Assembly: GCA_002347095.1 (NCBI GenBank)
Contig: DDWZ01000001.1
Location: 23,586-87,585 of the forward strand
Direction: 5' to 3'
DNA length: 64,000 nt
Source of the DNA: Desulfobulbaceae bacterium UBA2273
GTDB taxonomy: Bacteria; Desulfobacterota; Desulfobulbia; Desulfobulbales; Desulfurivibrionaceae
Notes under the pieces: generated by a model
Told to the model about the DNA's origin: nothing
The model's database searches: none
Seen by the model: the letters and a program-made list of their open reading frames with translations, nothing else
Translations under genes and position numbers: made by a program
Shown here: piece after piece, positions 8,820 through 17,968 of the stretch
Layout: each line of letters begins with the position of its first letter
Numbering within the stretch: position 1 is the first letter of the stretch

Positions 8820-9464
8820 TCAAGGGAGATAGCCGAGAATCGTCTCGCCGGCCCGTACTTTCTGACCCACCGAGACCTCCAGTTGAGTCTGCTGCGGAAG
8901 ATAGAGGTCAACCCGGGAACCAAAACGAATCAGGCCGAAACGCTCTCCGCGCATCAACCTGTCCCCCTTGCCCGCCCAACAGACAATCCGCCGGGCAATG
9001 AGACCTGCCACCTGCACCACCGCAATCTTGCGATTGCTCCGGGTTTCAAGGGTCAGAGCGCAGGCTTCATTTTCCAAGGCCCCGCGTTCGGTATTGGCCG
9101 AAAAAAACATGCCCGGGGAATACTGCACCTGGGTCACGGTGCCCGGACAGGGCGCCCTGTTCACATGCACATTAAAGACATTCATGAAGATGCTCACTTT
9201 ATAGACATGCTCCTTTACGAACCTGTCGTCAAACACCTTCTCGATGAGGATAACCTTGCCGTCCGCCGGCGAAACCAGCACATCCTCATCCTCCGGGATT
9301 ACCCGTTCCGGATCCCGGAAAAAATAGAGGACAAAAGCCGTGGTGAACAAGGCCAGCAAGGCGCTGCAATCATAGTCCAGAATGGCAAGGACCAGGGTGG
9401 TCAAGGCCGCAAAACCGATGAATGGGTATCCTTCAAGGGCCACAGGAACTTGTGGTTTTTTCAT
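8820..9464 (-). CDS. psd: Phosphatidylserine decarboxylase proenzyme
   Basis: Converts phosphatidylserine to phosphatidylethanolamine. It self-cleaves to form a pyruvoyl group: here the cleavage site is Gly182-Ser183 in LIRFGSRVDLYLP. Two hydrophobic segments lie at the N-terminus (residues 10-48), followed by VSPADGK and FMNVFNVHVNR blocks typical of the short archaeal-type Psd. Start set at the ATG at 9464 with AGGA at good spacing; a TTG at 9485 would add seven residues. 214 aa. First gene after the ilvN terminator. Confidence 0.92.
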   Translation of the reverse strand: MKKPQVPVALEGYPFIGFAALTTLVLAILDYDCSALLALFTTAFVLYFFRDPERVIPEDEDVLVSPADGKVILIEKVFDDRFVKEHVYKVSIFMNVFNVHVNRAPCPGTVTQVQYSPGMFFSANTERGALENEACALTLETRSNRKIAVVQVAGLIARRIVCWAGKGDRLMRGERFGLIRFGSRVDLYLPQQTQLEVSVGQKVRAGETILGYLP

Positions 9465-9520
9465 GGGTTTCCTGTCTCGCTGCAAAATGGTTTCTTGAGG
9501 CCCGGATCGTTTCGGTCCAT

Positions 9521-9563
9521 ATAAAAATGAACTGACAGGCCGCGATCACAGCCTGTCAGTTCA
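9521..9563 (-). terminator. Intrinsic terminator after ilvN
   Basis: A perfect 13-bp inverted repeat (9528-9540 with 9551-9563, 10-nt loop) is followed on the minus strand by ATTTTTATA. It sits between the ilvN stop and psd, so ilvBN probably ends here and psd starts a separate unit. Confidence 0.82.
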
Positions 9564-9591
9564 CCTGTAAACCCTGGCTGACCGGAACCGG

Positions 9592-10074
9592 TTACGACTT
9601 TTGCGCCCGGGTCATGGCAATGGTGCCGGAACGGACAATCTCCTGGATGCCGATGGGACGCAGGATATCAATCACCGCCTGGAGTTTGCTTGCCTTGCCG
9701 GTAACCTCCACCACATAGCTCTTCGGCCCGACGTCAATGACCTTGCCACGGAAGATGTCGATTATCCGCAACACCTCGGCTCGGGTGTGCGCCTCGGCCT
9801 TTACCCGGATCAGGGCCATCTCCCGCTCCACATTATCATGCTCACACATATCGGTGACCTTGATAACGTCGATGAGCTTGTGGAGCTGCTTGGTGATCTG
9901 CTCAATGATGGTATCCTCGCCGGAGGTCACCAGGGTCAAGCAGGAAACATCCGGCTCAAGGGTCTGGGCCACGGACAGGCTCTCAATGTTGAAGCCCCTG
10001 CCACTGAAAAGGCCGGTGACTCGGGACAAAACTCCAGGTTTATTTTGCAACAGTACGGAAATGGTATGTTTCAT
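9592..10074 (-). CDS. ilvN: Acetolactate synthase, small regulatory subunit
   Basis: Regulatory partner of IlvB; binds branched-chain amino acids, typically valine, through its N-terminal ACT domain (NKPGVLSRVTGLFSGRGFNI). The C-terminal half is the ALS small-subunit domain. At 160 aa it is the standard bacterial length. AAGGAT precedes the ATG. It follows ilvB by 57 bp and is closed by an intrinsic terminator. Confidence 0.95.
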   Translation of the reverse strand: MKHTISVLLQNKPGVLSRVTGLFSGRGFNIESLSVAQTLEPDVSCLTLVTSGEDTIIEQITKQLHKLIDVIKVTDMCEHDNVEREMALIRVKAEAHTRAEVLRIIDIFRGKVIDVGPKSYVVEVTGKASKLQAVIDILRPIGIQEIVRSGTIAMTRAQKS

Positions 10075-10131
10075 CGCGCTATCCTTAAGTTACCCTTGTA
10101 AGCAAAGAAGACGGCCCCAGATCAGCAACCC

Positions 10132-11832
10132 CTAAACCAGCAGCATCTCTGTTGTGGCCTTACCGGCAGGAACCATGGGGTACACACCTTCTTCCCTGGC
10201 AATGACAAAGTCCATAAACACAGTATTATTAATCTTCAAGGCCTCCCGGATAACCGGTTCGACCTCGCTGGGCTTGGTCGCCCGCAGTCCCACCGCGCCA
10301 TAGGCCTCGGCCACCTTGACAAAATCCGGCGCGACTTCCATGACCGTGGAGGAGTATTGCTTGTTGTAAAACAGCTCCTGCCACTGGCGAACCATGCCCA
10401 GGTAGCCATTATTCAGGATGGCTACCTTGACCGGCAGTTTTTCCTGCCTGCAGGTGGCCAGCTCCTGGATGTTCATCTGGATGGAACCGTCGCCGGCGAT
10501 ATCGATGACCACCTTGTCCGGCGCTGCCATTTGCGCGCCGATGGCGGCGGGAAAGCCATAGCCCATGACACCAAGCCCACCGGAGGTGGCCCACTGGCGA
10601 GGCTTGTTGAAATGATAGAACTGGGCGGTCCACATCTGGTGCTGGCCGACCTCGGTGGTGATGATCGCATCGCCGCCGGTCAGTTCATGCAGCTTCTGGA
10701 TAACAAACTGGGGCTTGATGATATCGGTTTCCTCAACATAGCCCAGGGGATGCTTATTCTTCCACTCCCGGATCTGCTCATGCCAGGAACGATGTTTTTC
10801 CGCGCACTCCTTGGCATTGAAATCCTTGCTCCGGGCAAACCAGGCATTGATGGCAACAAGCGCGTGCTTGCAGTCGGCCACAATGGGGATATCCACCCGG
10901 ACATTTTTGCTGATGGAGGAAGGATCGACATCAATGTGGATGATCTCGGCGTGGGGGGCAAAGGCGTCCACCCGGCCGGTGACCCGGTCGTCGAAACGGG
11001 CGCCGACCGCAATCAGCAGGTCGCAGTTGGCCACGGCCATATTGGCATAGTAAGTCCCATGCATGCCCAGCATGCCCATGGACAAAGGATCCGTCCCAGG
11101 AAAGCCGCCCAAGCCCATCAGGGTCATGGTGACGGGGCAGTCCAGTCTCCTGGCAAGCTCGGTCAGCTCCTCATTGGAATTGGAAAGGATGACTCCGCCG
11201 CCTGCGTAGATCACCGGCTTTTTCGCTTTGAGCATTGCCTGGCAGGCCTTTTCGACCTGACCGGGATGCGGCTCATAGGTCGGCTTGTACGTCCGCATGG
11301 TGATGGGCTTAACCTCGGGATAGGTGATCCGGGTGGCCAATACATCCTTGGGCAGGTCAACGAGCACAGGGCCGGGGCGGCCGGTCTTGGCCAGATGGAA
11401 GGCCTCCCGGATAATGGGAACCAGTTCCTCGGCGTCTTTCACCAGATAGTTATGCTTGGTGATCGGCCGGGTAATCCCGACAATATCGACCTCCTGAAAG
11501 GCATCGTTGCCAATCAGCTTGGTCGGTACCTGCCCGGTGAAAACCACCAGGGGAATCGAGTCCATGTAGGCCGAAGCAATTCCGGTAACCGCATTGGTGG
11601 CGCCGGGCCCGGAGGTCACCAGGGCAACGCCGACCTCGCCCTTCACCCGCCCGTACGCATCGGCGGCATGGACTGCGGCCTGCTCATGCCGGGTCAAAAC
11701 GTGATGGACCTTGTCATTCTTCATCAACTCGTCATAGACATCGATGAGTGCCCCGCCGGGATAGCCGAAGATAACCTCAACGCCATGTTCTTCCAGGCAC
11801 TTGATGAAGGCCTGTGCTCCTGTGAGTTTCAT
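10132..11832 (-). CDS. ilvB: Acetolactate synthase, large catalytic subunit
   Basis: Thiamine-diphosphate enzyme making acetolactate or acetohydroxybutyrate for valine, isoleucine and leucine synthesis. The N-terminal domain opens with [14 protein letters not shown] and contains the catalytic glutamate in [17 protein letters not shown]. The C-terminal domain has the [14 protein letters not shown] thiamine-binding motif. 566 aa is normal. AAGGAA lies upstream of the ATG. The roughly 110-nt leader is preceded by a strong promoter with an internal palindrome. Confidence 0.96.
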   Translation of the reverse strand: MKLTGAQAFIKCLEEHGVEVIFGYPGGALIDVYDELMKNDKVHHVLTRHEQAAVHAADAYGRVKGEVGVALVTSGPGATNAVTGIASAYMDSIPLVVFTGQVPTKLIGNDAFQEVDIVGITRPITKHNYLVKDAEELVPIIREAFHLAKTGRPGPVLVDLPKDVLATRITYPEVKPITMRTYKPTYEPHPGQVEKACQAMLKAKKPVIYAGGGVILSNSNEELTELARRLDCPVTMTLMGLGGFPGTDPLSMGMLGMHGTYYANMAVANCDLLIAVGARFDDRVTGRVDAFAPHAEIIHIDVDPSSISKNVRVDIPIVADCKHALVAINAWFARSKDFNAKECAEKHRSWHEQIREWKNKHPLGYVEETDIIKPQFVIQKLHELTGGDAIITTEVGQHQMWTAQFYHFNKPRQWATSGGLGVMGYGFPAAIGAQMAAPDKVVIDIAGDGSIQMNIQELATCRQEKLPVKVAILNNGYLGMVRQWQELFYNKQYSSTVMEVAPDFVKVAEAYGAVGLRATKPSEVEPVIREALKINNTVFMDFVIAREEGVYPMVPAGKATTEMLLV

Positions 11833-11947
11833 GCTCTGTTCCTTACCTTTGAATTCAATGCGTCTTCCGATGAAGATCGGATTATAAACCCATTATATAC
11901 CGTGCGTTGCCGTGCACAGGCCAAAACCTTACAAAACAGGGAATTTT

Positions 11948-11977
11948 GAAATATATTCTGAATATATTTCTTGTCAA
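11948..11977 (-). promoter_or_regulatory. ilvB promoter with overlapping 23-bp palindromic operator
   Basis: On the minus strand TTGACA (11972-11977) and TATATT (11950-11955) are separated by 16 bases. A perfect palindrome, GAAATATATTC-T-GAATATATTTC (11948-11970), fills the spacer and the -10 box. An operator whose occupation would block polymerase is the natural reading. The regulator is unknown. Confidence 0.68.
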
Positions 11978-12052
11978 GCACGTTTCTGGCTAATGACCGA
12001 AAGAGGACGCCAAAAGAGAACTCCGCCGATTCGTTTTCCGTCTCGCCGGGGA

Positions 12053-12919
12053 TTACAGATCCCTGCTGGTTAACGGCAAAGCCGGAGACTGCTGCGGGAA
12101 AAGCCCGAGGCGGTGCCCCCGCTCCAGAAATTCGCGCACCGCGCCGACCCCTTCCTCGCCCAGATCAAGCGAAAACGGATTCACATAGAGCCCGATATGG
12201 TCCTTGATAACCGAGTCGTCAAGCTCCTGGGCGTGCTGCCGGATATAGGCCATGCCCGCCTCCGGATTGGCAAAGGCAGAAGAAACACTGGCCCGGACAC
12301 ACCGGTCAATGGCCTGGATCTTCTCCTTGCCCAAGGAACGTTTTGCCGCGATGCCGCCCAGCGGGATAGGAAAACCCGTCTCCTGCTCCCACCAGACCCC
12401 GAGATCCTGGAGCAACCGCAACCCATGCGCCAGAAAGGTAAAACGGCTCTCGTGGATGATCACTCCGGCATCGACCTCGCCCGCCACAATGGCCGGCATG
12501 ATCGTGTCAAAACGCATCACCTTGGTCGTCAGGGGGACAGGGGAATACATGTGTAACAGCAGGGCCGCCGTGGTGTACCTGCCTGGAATGGCAATGGTCA
12601 GCCGGGGCAGCTCGTCTGGAGAAAAATTTTTCCTCGCCACCAGCAATGGGCCGCAGCCGCGCCCAAGCGCACTTCCGGCCGTGAGCAGGATATACCGGTC
12701 AAGGACATGCCCCAAGGCGTGGAACGAAAGCTTGGTCACGTCAAGACGCCCGGCAAGCGCCCACTCGTTCAGGGTTTCAACATCGGCAAGGGTCGCGGCG
12801 TCAAAATTGAGAGAACCGGGGCAAGCCTGCCCATGCACCAGGGCGTGAAAGATAAACGTATCGTTGGGGCACGGAGAAAAGCCGAGGGTGAGCCTGTTTT
12901 TTTCTGCAAGAAGTGACAC
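12053..12919 (-). CDS. mqnD: 1,4-dihydroxy-6-naphthoate synthase (futalosine menaquinone pathway)
   Basis: Converts cyclic dehypoxanthine futalosine to 1,4-dihydroxy-6-naphthoate. The N-terminus GFSPCPNDTFIFHALVHG and the periplasmic-binding-protein-like fold with VIIHESRF are MqnD hallmarks. The open frame runs well upstream but overlaps mqnB. I take the GTG at 12919, 17 bases after the mqnB stop, giving 288 aa as in the family. mqnB lies directly upstream; mqnA, mqnC and mqnE are not in the window. Confidence 0.9.
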   Translation of the reverse strand: MSLLAEKNRLTLGFSPCPNDTFIFHALVHGQACPGSLNFDAATLADVETLNEWALAGRLDVTKLSFHALGHVLDRYILLTAGSALGRGCGPLLVARKNFSPDELPRLTIAIPGRYTTAALLLHMYSPVPLTTKVMRFDTIMPAIVAGEVDAGVIIHESRFTFLAHGLRLLQDLGVWWEQETGFPIPLGGIAAKRSLGKEKIQAIDRCVRASVSSAFANPEAGMAYIRQHAQELDDSVIKDHIGLYVNPFSLDLGEEGVGAVREFLERGHRLGLFPQQSPALPLTSRDL

Positions 12920-12935
12920 GGATTTTCTGCCTGGT

Positions 12936-13583
12936 TCAGATGGGGGCGAGGTGATCGATGAGCAGGGAAACAACCTGCCCACATCTCTGCACGGCCGCGG
13001 CAAGCTGCCAGTTCGCCGGATTACGGTCTTCCACCATGTTGCTGACGCAGCGGACTTCAAGGCAGGGAACAACAAACTCTTCGCAAACCCTGGCCACTGC
13101 CGCGCCCTCCATGTTCTCGCACAGGCCGTTATGGGCAGCACGCAACATGGCGCCGCGCCTTGCCGTGGCGCTGGCCCCATTGACCGTCACAAACACGCCT
13201 TTTTTGCAGTTGTAATCCAGCTCCCCAAGCATTTCAGCGGCTCGGGCAAGATACCGTGGGTCAAGGGGGAAAACGGAGTTGCCTGCCAATTGTCCGTCAA
13301 AAGGTTCGATGCGTTCTGCGTGGCAGATCCCGAAATCGCCCAGAACTTCACGCTCGGCCAGGCAGATATCAAGCAGATCCGCCCCGGAACCGCCGTAAGC
13401 TCCGGCCACGCCGAAATTAAGAACCAGGGAAATCTCCCCCCGGACCTCACCCAGCCGCCGCGTGAGCCGGACCGCTGTTTCAAGCGGCCCCACGCCGGCG
13501 ATAAACAGCGCATGGGGTTGACCGGTCGTTTTCCCGGCCACAGGCAAGGCTTCCATCTCCGTGGCGGCAACGAGAAGAATCAT
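12936..13583 (-). CDS. mqnB: Futalosine hydrolase
   Basis: Nucleoside phosphorylase-like enzyme that releases hypoxanthine from futalosine. MILLVAATEMEA at the N-terminus, FGVAGAYGG and ENMEGAAVARVC (nucleoside-binding Met-Glu) are visible. The start at 13583 gives 215 aa; the upstream open frame has no ribosome site and lacks family similarity. Together with mqnD it implies menaquinone synthesis by the futalosine route. Confidence 0.88.
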   Translation of the reverse strand: MILLVAATEMEALPVAGKTTGQPHALFIAGVGPLETAVRLTRRLGEVRGEISLVLNFGVAGAYGGSGADLLDICLAEREVLGDFGICHAERIEPFDGQLAGNSVFPLDPRYLARAAEMLGELDYNCKKGVFVTVNGASATARRGAMLRAAHNGLCENMEGAAVARVCEEFVVPCLEVRCVSNMVEDRNPANWQLAAAVQRCGQVVSLLIDHLAPI

Positions 13584-13658
13584 GAACGCCCGTCGGAAAA
13601 GAAATTGCCCGGCCCAGCAACAAGACACGGCCCGCCGAAACAGCAATCCACCGGAAGA

Positions 13659-14048
13659 CTACCCGCGGTATGGATGTTGCGCTTCCTCGACATGCATCAC
13701 CTTCTTGATCAGGTTGCCCTTGTCAAGCACCACTATCCTGGGCTTATATCCTGCCAGTTCTTCCGGGGCGTACAAGGCATAACTGACAATGATAATGAGA
13801 TCTCCGGCCATCCCCTTGCGGGCAGCCGCGCCATTAAGGCCAATCATCCCGGATCCGGCCTTCCCTTCGATCACATAGGTGTCAAAACGCTCGCCGTTGT
13901 TGATGTTGTAGATGTTGACCCGCTCATAGGGGGACAGGCCAACGGCGTCCATCAGATCCCTGTCCACCGAGAGACTTCCCTCATAGTTGAGATCCGCCTC
14001 GATCACCGTGGCCCGGTGAATCTTTGATTTTAACATGTATTGCAGCAT
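13659..14048 (-). CDS. panD: Aspartate 1-decarboxylase proenzyme
   Basis: Makes beta-alanine for pantothenate. The precursor self-cleaves between Gly24 and Ser25 in NYEGSLSVD to generate the pyruvoyl cofactor, the same position as in E. coli. The start at 14048 (MLQYMLKSKIHRATV) is the conserved one; an upstream in-frame ATG would overlap panC. 129 aa. It follows panC by ten bases and its product is a PanC substrate. Confidence 0.95.
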   Translation of the reverse strand: MLQYMLKSKIHRATVIEADLNYEGSLSVDRDLMDAVGLSPYERVNIYNINNGERFDTYVIEGKAGSGMIGLNGAAARKGMAGDLIIIVSYALYAPEELAGYKPRIVVLDKGNLIKKVMHVEEAQHPYRG

Positions 14049-14058
14049 TGTCGTTCTC

Positions 14059-14907
14059 TCAGTGTTCTTCAAAAAGGGTATCGTTGTCGATCAAGCGAGT
14101 CGCTCCGACCTTTATGGCCAAAGCCAACACCACGCCTTTTTGCAACACGGCCAGGGGCCGCAAAGTCGCCTGATCAACAAGGCTTGCATACTCAATGGTC
14201 ACTGCTTCCTGCTGCAACAACCATTCCACTTCCTGTAACAGAATCTCCGCCTCAACCAACCCTTCGCGCACCCGCCTTCTCGCGTGGGCTATGGCCCGGG
14301 AAAGACAAAGTGCCGCCTGCCGTTCCGTGCCGGAGAGATAGGTGTTCCGGGAACTCATGGCCAAGCCGTCCGGTTCCCGGACAATGGGGTGTCCGACGAT
14401 CTCCACATCCCAATTGAGATCAGCCACCATTCTCATGATCACCGCAAGCTGCTGAAAATCCTTTTTGCCGAAAACAGCGCACTGCGGCTTGATGATGTGA
14501 AAAAGCTTGGCAACCACGGTGGTCACACCGGCAAAATGACCCGGACGGCTCGCGCCGCACAGGACATCGGTCAAGCCGGAGACCATCACCCTGGTGCAAG
14601 CTTCCGACGGATACATATCCTGGACCCCGGGAGCAAAAAGCACATCCACCCCCTCGGCCTCCGCGAGCCGACAATCGCGGGAAAAATCACGGGGATACGT
14701 GCCAAGGTCTTCGTTGGCTCCAAACTGAATCGGGTTGACAAACAGACTCACCACCGTACGGTCGGCCTTCGCTTTGGCCGTGCGCATCAAGCGCAGGTGC
14801 CCCTCATGAAAAAAACCCATGGTGGGCACCAAACCGATTGTCTGCCCTGCGGCAAGAATCCTGTTTGCCCAGGCCGTCATCGCGGCAGGCGTGCGGATGA
14901 TCTCCAT
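14059..14907 (-). CDS. panC: Pantothenate synthetase
   Basis: ATP-dependent condensation of pantoate with beta-alanine. Nucleotide-binding motifs are clear: LVPTMGFFHEGHLRLMRTAK near the N-terminus, FVNPIQFG, and VFGKKDFQQLAVI; a SSRNTYL block follows. 282 aa is standard. GGAG lies about nine bases before the ATG. The window also holds panD and coaD, so three steps towards CoA map here; panB is not present. Confidence 0.96.
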   Translation of the reverse strand: MEIIRTPAAMTAWANRILAAGQTIGLVPTMGFFHEGHLRLMRTAKAKADRTVVSLFVNPIQFGANEDLGTYPRDFSRDCRLAEAEGVDVLFAPGVQDMYPSEACTRVMVSGLTDVLCGASRPGHFAGVTTVVAKLFHIIKPQCAVFGKKDFQQLAVIMRMVADLNWDVEIVGHPIVREPDGLAMSSRNTYLSGTERQAALCLSRAIAHARRRVREGLVEAEILLQEVEWLLQQEAVTIEYASLVDQATLRPLAVLQKGVVLALAIKVGATRLIDNDTLFEEH

Positions 14908-14951
14908 GGCTCAATACTCCCCGCGTCGTGTTCCCGAGGTGCAGCCGGAGG

Positions 14952-15626
14952 CTAAAGCCGCTCCAGCTTTGCCTGCACCTTGTCCTTGACCTCGGGAGAA
15001 ACACCCTCGTCGGCCAGCACCTTGCCATACATCTCTTTTGCCTTGGGCAGGTCCTTCTGCAACTCATGAATTCTGCCCATGGCCAGATAGGACTCCCCGG
15101 CAAACCCCTTGATCTCCGCCAAACGCTGATAGGCGGCAAGGGCTTCCGGCAGTGCATTTTTATGTTCATAGGCCTGGGCCAGACTCAATTGCACCAGGGG
15201 AAAAGCCGGACTCGAGACGGAGAGATCATCGCGGAGCGCCAGATACACCTTGACTGCCTCGTCATACTGCTGCGCATCAAGGGCCATATGTCCCAGTTCG
15301 ACCTTTGCCCACAGGGCTGAGCCGGTGCGCCCATAATCGCCAAGAACCTTCTGCAGAAGAGCCTTGCGCTGTTCAGGCTCCCCCTGCTCAATGGCTTTGG
15401 ACAACAAAGCGGCGGCCTGATCATTTTGCCTGGCAAGATAATAGCTCAGGGACGACCAACCAACAATTGCCAGCACGCAACACAACACGGCGATTACCAG
15501 ATTCCGCCTGTTCTCACGGATAAACCGGATGGCCTTGGGAGGCAGGTTGAGCTCTTCGAGCAATCCATGCTTCTGCAAAGGCTTGTTTAGAATCTCTTGT
15601 TGCAAATAGGTGTTTTCTTCGGACAT
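14952..15626 (-). CDS. Membrane-anchored TPR protein (YfgM-like)
   Basis: One hydrophobic segment at residues 43-63 follows a cytoplasmic stretch of about 40 residues. The remaining 160 residues form helical repeats of TPR type (ALWAKVELGHMALDAQQYDE and later ESYLAMGRIHELQKDLPKA). This layout matches YfgM-like ancillary factors of the Sec translocon, which place TPRs in the periplasm. The function here is inferred from architecture only. It heads the minus-strand block that continues into panC, 44 bp away. Confidence 0.6.
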   Translation of the reverse strand: MSEENTYLQQEILNKPLQKHGLLEELNLPPKAIRFIRENRRNLVIAVLCCVLAIVGWSSLSYYLARQNDQAAALLSKAIEQGEPEQRKALLQKVLGDYGRTGSALWAKVELGHMALDAQQYDEAVKVYLALRDDLSVSSPAFPLVQLSLAQAYEHKNALPEALAAYQRLAEIKGFAGESYLAMGRIHELQKDLPKAKEMYGKVLADEGVSPEVKDKVQAKLERL

Positions 15627-15829
15627 GCCTCAACCCCTCAGCGTTGCACTGCTATCGTTTTTTATCCTGAAACAATAAAATGTGCCGACACTATACCTTT
15701 TACGCCCGAAAAAAGCATCCGTCATTTTATGGTCCTGATCGCCACTTGGGAAGCAAGGCGATGGGGAATCACCGCCAGCAAAAAACAAAAAACTTGTCCC
15801 TTCCGTGCCGACCATGCTAGGAAGTGAAC

Positions 15830-17170
15830 ATGCACAGCATAGCCAAGGATCATGTCCAAACAGTCAGCGAGCTTACCCAGTCAATCCGCGGAGTGCTTGA
15901 GGTTTCCTTTCCCTTTGTGACCGTGGCCGGGGAGATTTCCAACCTGCGTTGCCCGCACTCCGGCCATCTCTATTTTACCCTCAAGGATGAAACCGCCCAA
16001 ATAAAAGCAGTGCTCTTCAAGCCCCAGCAACGCTATCTCCCCTGCACCCCGGCGGACGGCATGCAGGTGATTTGCCGGGGGCGCATCTCGCTGTATGAAG
16101 CGCGCGGCGAATACCAGCTCATTGTGGACGTTCTTGCGGCACAGGGGGCGGGAGCGTTGCAGCTCGCTTTTGACCTGCTCAAAAGCAAATTGGCCGCCGA
16201 AGGCCTTTTTGCCGGAGAACGCAAAAAGCCCCTGCCGCTGCTGCCCGAAAAAATAGCCCTTATCACCTCGCCCAGCGGAGCGGCGGTGCATGACTTTCTC
16301 AGCATGGCCCAAAAAAGATGCGCCACGGTGCCGGTGGAGATTATCCCGGTCCGGGTGCAAGGGGCAGGGGCCATGGAGGACATCGTCGAGGCCATCGCCC
16401 TCTGCAACGAACGGGCAGAGAATGACGTGATCGTTCTCTGCCGGGGCGGCGGCTCCTTGGAAGACCTGTGGACCTTCAATGAGGAAAGGATTGCCCGGGC
16501 CATTGCCGGCTCGCGCATCCCCGTTGTCTCGGCAATCGGCCATGAGGTTGACTTCACCATTGCCGATCTGGTTGCGGACCTCCGGGCCCCCACGCCAACC
16601 GGTGCGGCCGAAATGGTTGTCCCCAGCCGCATCCAGTTGTCCGCCCAACTGCACAACCTCACCCGCCGGCTTACAAAAACTGCTACGGACAGGCTGGCGT
16701 TTTTCCGCGGCGTCATTGAAGCCCACCGGAAGATACTGGGCGACCCCACCTCCCTGCTTGACCAGTTCCGCCTGACAACAGACCATGCACTAGCCTCCCT
16801 GCAATTCGCTTTTTCCAGCGCCATCCACCAACGCCAGCTCGCCCTGGCCAGACTCAGCCAAATCCTTGCCAGCCATAGCCCCCAACAACGCCTGGAATAT
16901 CAGCAGCAATGGGTTCATGAACTGCGCAGGCGCTTGATCCTGGCCATGCTTCGCCAGCACGAACGCAAGCGCGCGGCGCTGGGAAAAAACGCCGGCCTTC
17001 TGCATGCCATAAGTCCGCTGGCGGTTCTTGGCAGAGGCTACAGTATTGTGCGGCAAAAAAATGGAGTTGTCGTGCGGAGCAGCACAGAGGTGCAGTCGGG
17101 GGAAAGGATCAGCGTCACCCTTGGCCACGGCGGGATCGACTGCGAGGTGAAAAAAATATGGCCCGGCTGA
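15830..17170 (+). CDS. xseA: Exodeoxyribonuclease VII large subunit
   Basis: Catalytic subunit of the single-strand nuclease ExoVII used in repair. It has an N-terminal OB-fold (VTVAGEISNLRCPHSGHLYF), the nuclease core with ALITSPSGAAVHD and VVSAIGHEVDFTIADLVAD, a coiled-coil stretch and the C-terminal LGRGYSIV. 446 aa. I prefer the ATG at 15830, which has AGGA at good distance, over the GTG at 15824. No xseB gene is adjacent. Confidence 0.95.
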   Translation: MHSIAKDHVQTVSELTQSIRGVLEVSFPFVTVAGEISNLRCPHSGHLYFTLKDETAQIKAVLFKPQQRYLPCTPADGMQVICRGRISLYEARGEYQLIVDVLAAQGAGALQLAFDLLKSKLAAEGLFAGERKKPLPLLPEKIALITSPSGAAVHDFLSMAQKRCATVPVEIIPVRVQGAGAMEDIVEAIALCNERAENDVIVLCRGGGSLEDLWTFNEERIARAIAGSRIPVVSAIGHEVDFTIADLVADLRAPTPTGAAEMVVPSRIQLSAQLHNLTRRLTKTATDRLAFFRGVIEAHRKILGDPTSLLDQFRLTTDHALASLQFAFSSAIHQRQLALARLSQILASHSPQQRLEYQQQWVHELRRRLILAMLRQHERKRAALGKNAGLLHAISPLAVLGRGYSIVRQKNGVVVRSSTEVQSGERISVTLGHGGIDCEVKKIWPG

Positions 17171-17202
17171 GCCTGCGTGGATAATTGTAGCTAATTTCCC
17201 AC

Positions 17203-17236
17203 AAAAAAACGGCTTGCGAAAAATCCGCAAGCCGTT
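17203..17236 (-). terminator. Intrinsic terminator of tRNA-Pro
   Basis: An 11-bp perfect stem (17208-17218 with 17226-17236, 7-nt loop) is followed on the minus strand by a run of seven T. It lies just after the CCA end of the tRNA gene and just after the xseA stop on the other strand. Confidence 0.85.
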
Positions 17237-17244
17237 GCTATTAC

Positions 17245-17321
17245 TGGTCGGGATGAGAGGATTCGAACCTCCGACCCCGTGCTCCCGAAGCACGTGCTCT
17301 ACCAGGCTGAGCCACATCCCG
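17245..17321 (-). tRNA. tRNA-Pro (anticodon CGG)
   Basis: A complete 77-nt cloverleaf. The acceptor arms CGGGATG/CATCCCG pair (17315-17321 with 17249-17255), the D-arm contains AGCCTGGTAGAGC, and the T-arm is the usual GGTTCGAATCC. The anticodon stem CGTGC/GCACG encloses TTCGGGA, placing CGG at positions 34-36, which reads proline codon CCG. The 3' CCA is encoded. Confidence 0.96.
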
Positions 17322-17339
17322 ACATTATAAGCCTACTCA

Positions 17340-17374
17340 CAATTCTCCGGCCGTTGATTCCTGCCGGAGAATTG
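17340..17374. repeat. Perfect 12-bp inverted repeat upstream of tRNA-Pro
   Basis: The 12 bases at 17340-17351 are the exact reverse complement of 17363-17374, with an 11-nt loop. It lies between tRNA-Pro and the HU terminator. No T-run follows on either strand, so it is not a standard intrinsic terminator; it could be an operator or a processing structure. Confidence 0.6.
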
Positions 17375-17411
17375 TGGACCATATGTACCCAGAGTTTTTA
17401 GGGGCGTCAAC

Positions 17412-17454
17412 AAAAAAGAAGGCAGGCACTCCCTTCTGAAGGAGAACCTGCCTT
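17412..17454 (-). terminator. Intrinsic terminator of the HU gene
   Basis: An outer 8-bp stem (17419-17426 with 17447-17454) and an inner stem around CTTCTG are followed on the minus strand by CTTCTTTTTTG. It begins 38 bases after the hup stop. Confidence 0.8.
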
Positions 17455-17491
17455 GTCTGATCAACAGATACAGCGACTGATGAAAATCAGT

Positions 17492-17764
17492 TTACTTTAC
17501 TGATTCGGCAAGCTTGCTGCCGGGCTTAAAGCGAGCTACTTTGCGAGCCTTGATGGTGATGGCCTTTCCGGTCTGAGGATTGCGACCCTGACGGGCGGCC
17601 CTCTTGGTCACGGAAAATGTGCCAAAGCCAACCAAGGTTACCTTGTCACCCTTCTTCAAAGCGGTGGTAACTGCGGCCAACATGCCACCAAGGGTTTTCT
17701 CTGCTGCAGCCTTGCTGATACCGCCAGCCTTTGCCATGTTCTCGACTAATTCACTTTTGTTCAT
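17492..17764 (-). CDS. hup: HU-family DNA-binding protein
   Basis: Small nucleoid-associated protein that bends DNA. From the ATG at 17764 it is 90 aa: MNKSELVENMAK, a VTLVGFGTFSV core, and the beta-arm GRNPQTGKAITI that inserts into the minor groove. The start is fixed by a strong ribosome site (AGGAGGAAGGAGAGGA); the open frame upstream is not similar to HU. Its own promoter and terminator flank it. Confidence 0.96.
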   Translation of the reverse strand: MNKSELVENMAKAGGISKAAAEKTLGGMLAAVTTALKKGDKVTLVGFGTFSVTKRAARQGRNPQTGKAITIKARKVARFKPGSKLAESVK

Positions 17765-17837
17765 TCCTCTCCTTCCTCCTCGTGAATTTAGAGATTCTCT
17801 GCCTTCTACAAGCACCGTAATCAGTTGCCTTAGGGGC

Positions 17838-17866
17838 GATTTAAACTTATGTGTGCTGATTGTCAA
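17838..17866 (-). promoter_or_regulatory. Promoter of the HU gene
   Basis: On the minus strand TTGACA (17861-17866) is followed after 16-17 bases by TTAAAT/TAAATC. A second TTGACA, preceded by the same TTTGT context, lies 21 bp upstream (17882-17887), so the -35 region is duplicated. The leader is about 70 nt. Confidence 0.6.
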
Positions 17867-17968
17867 ACAAAAAAAAGCGTCTGTCAAACAAAAAATGCGA
17901 TGAAATAAGAAAAAAAACGACCTCCTGCTGCATTTTTTTCTGCCATCCCGGCCCAGGGATCACCCTAT

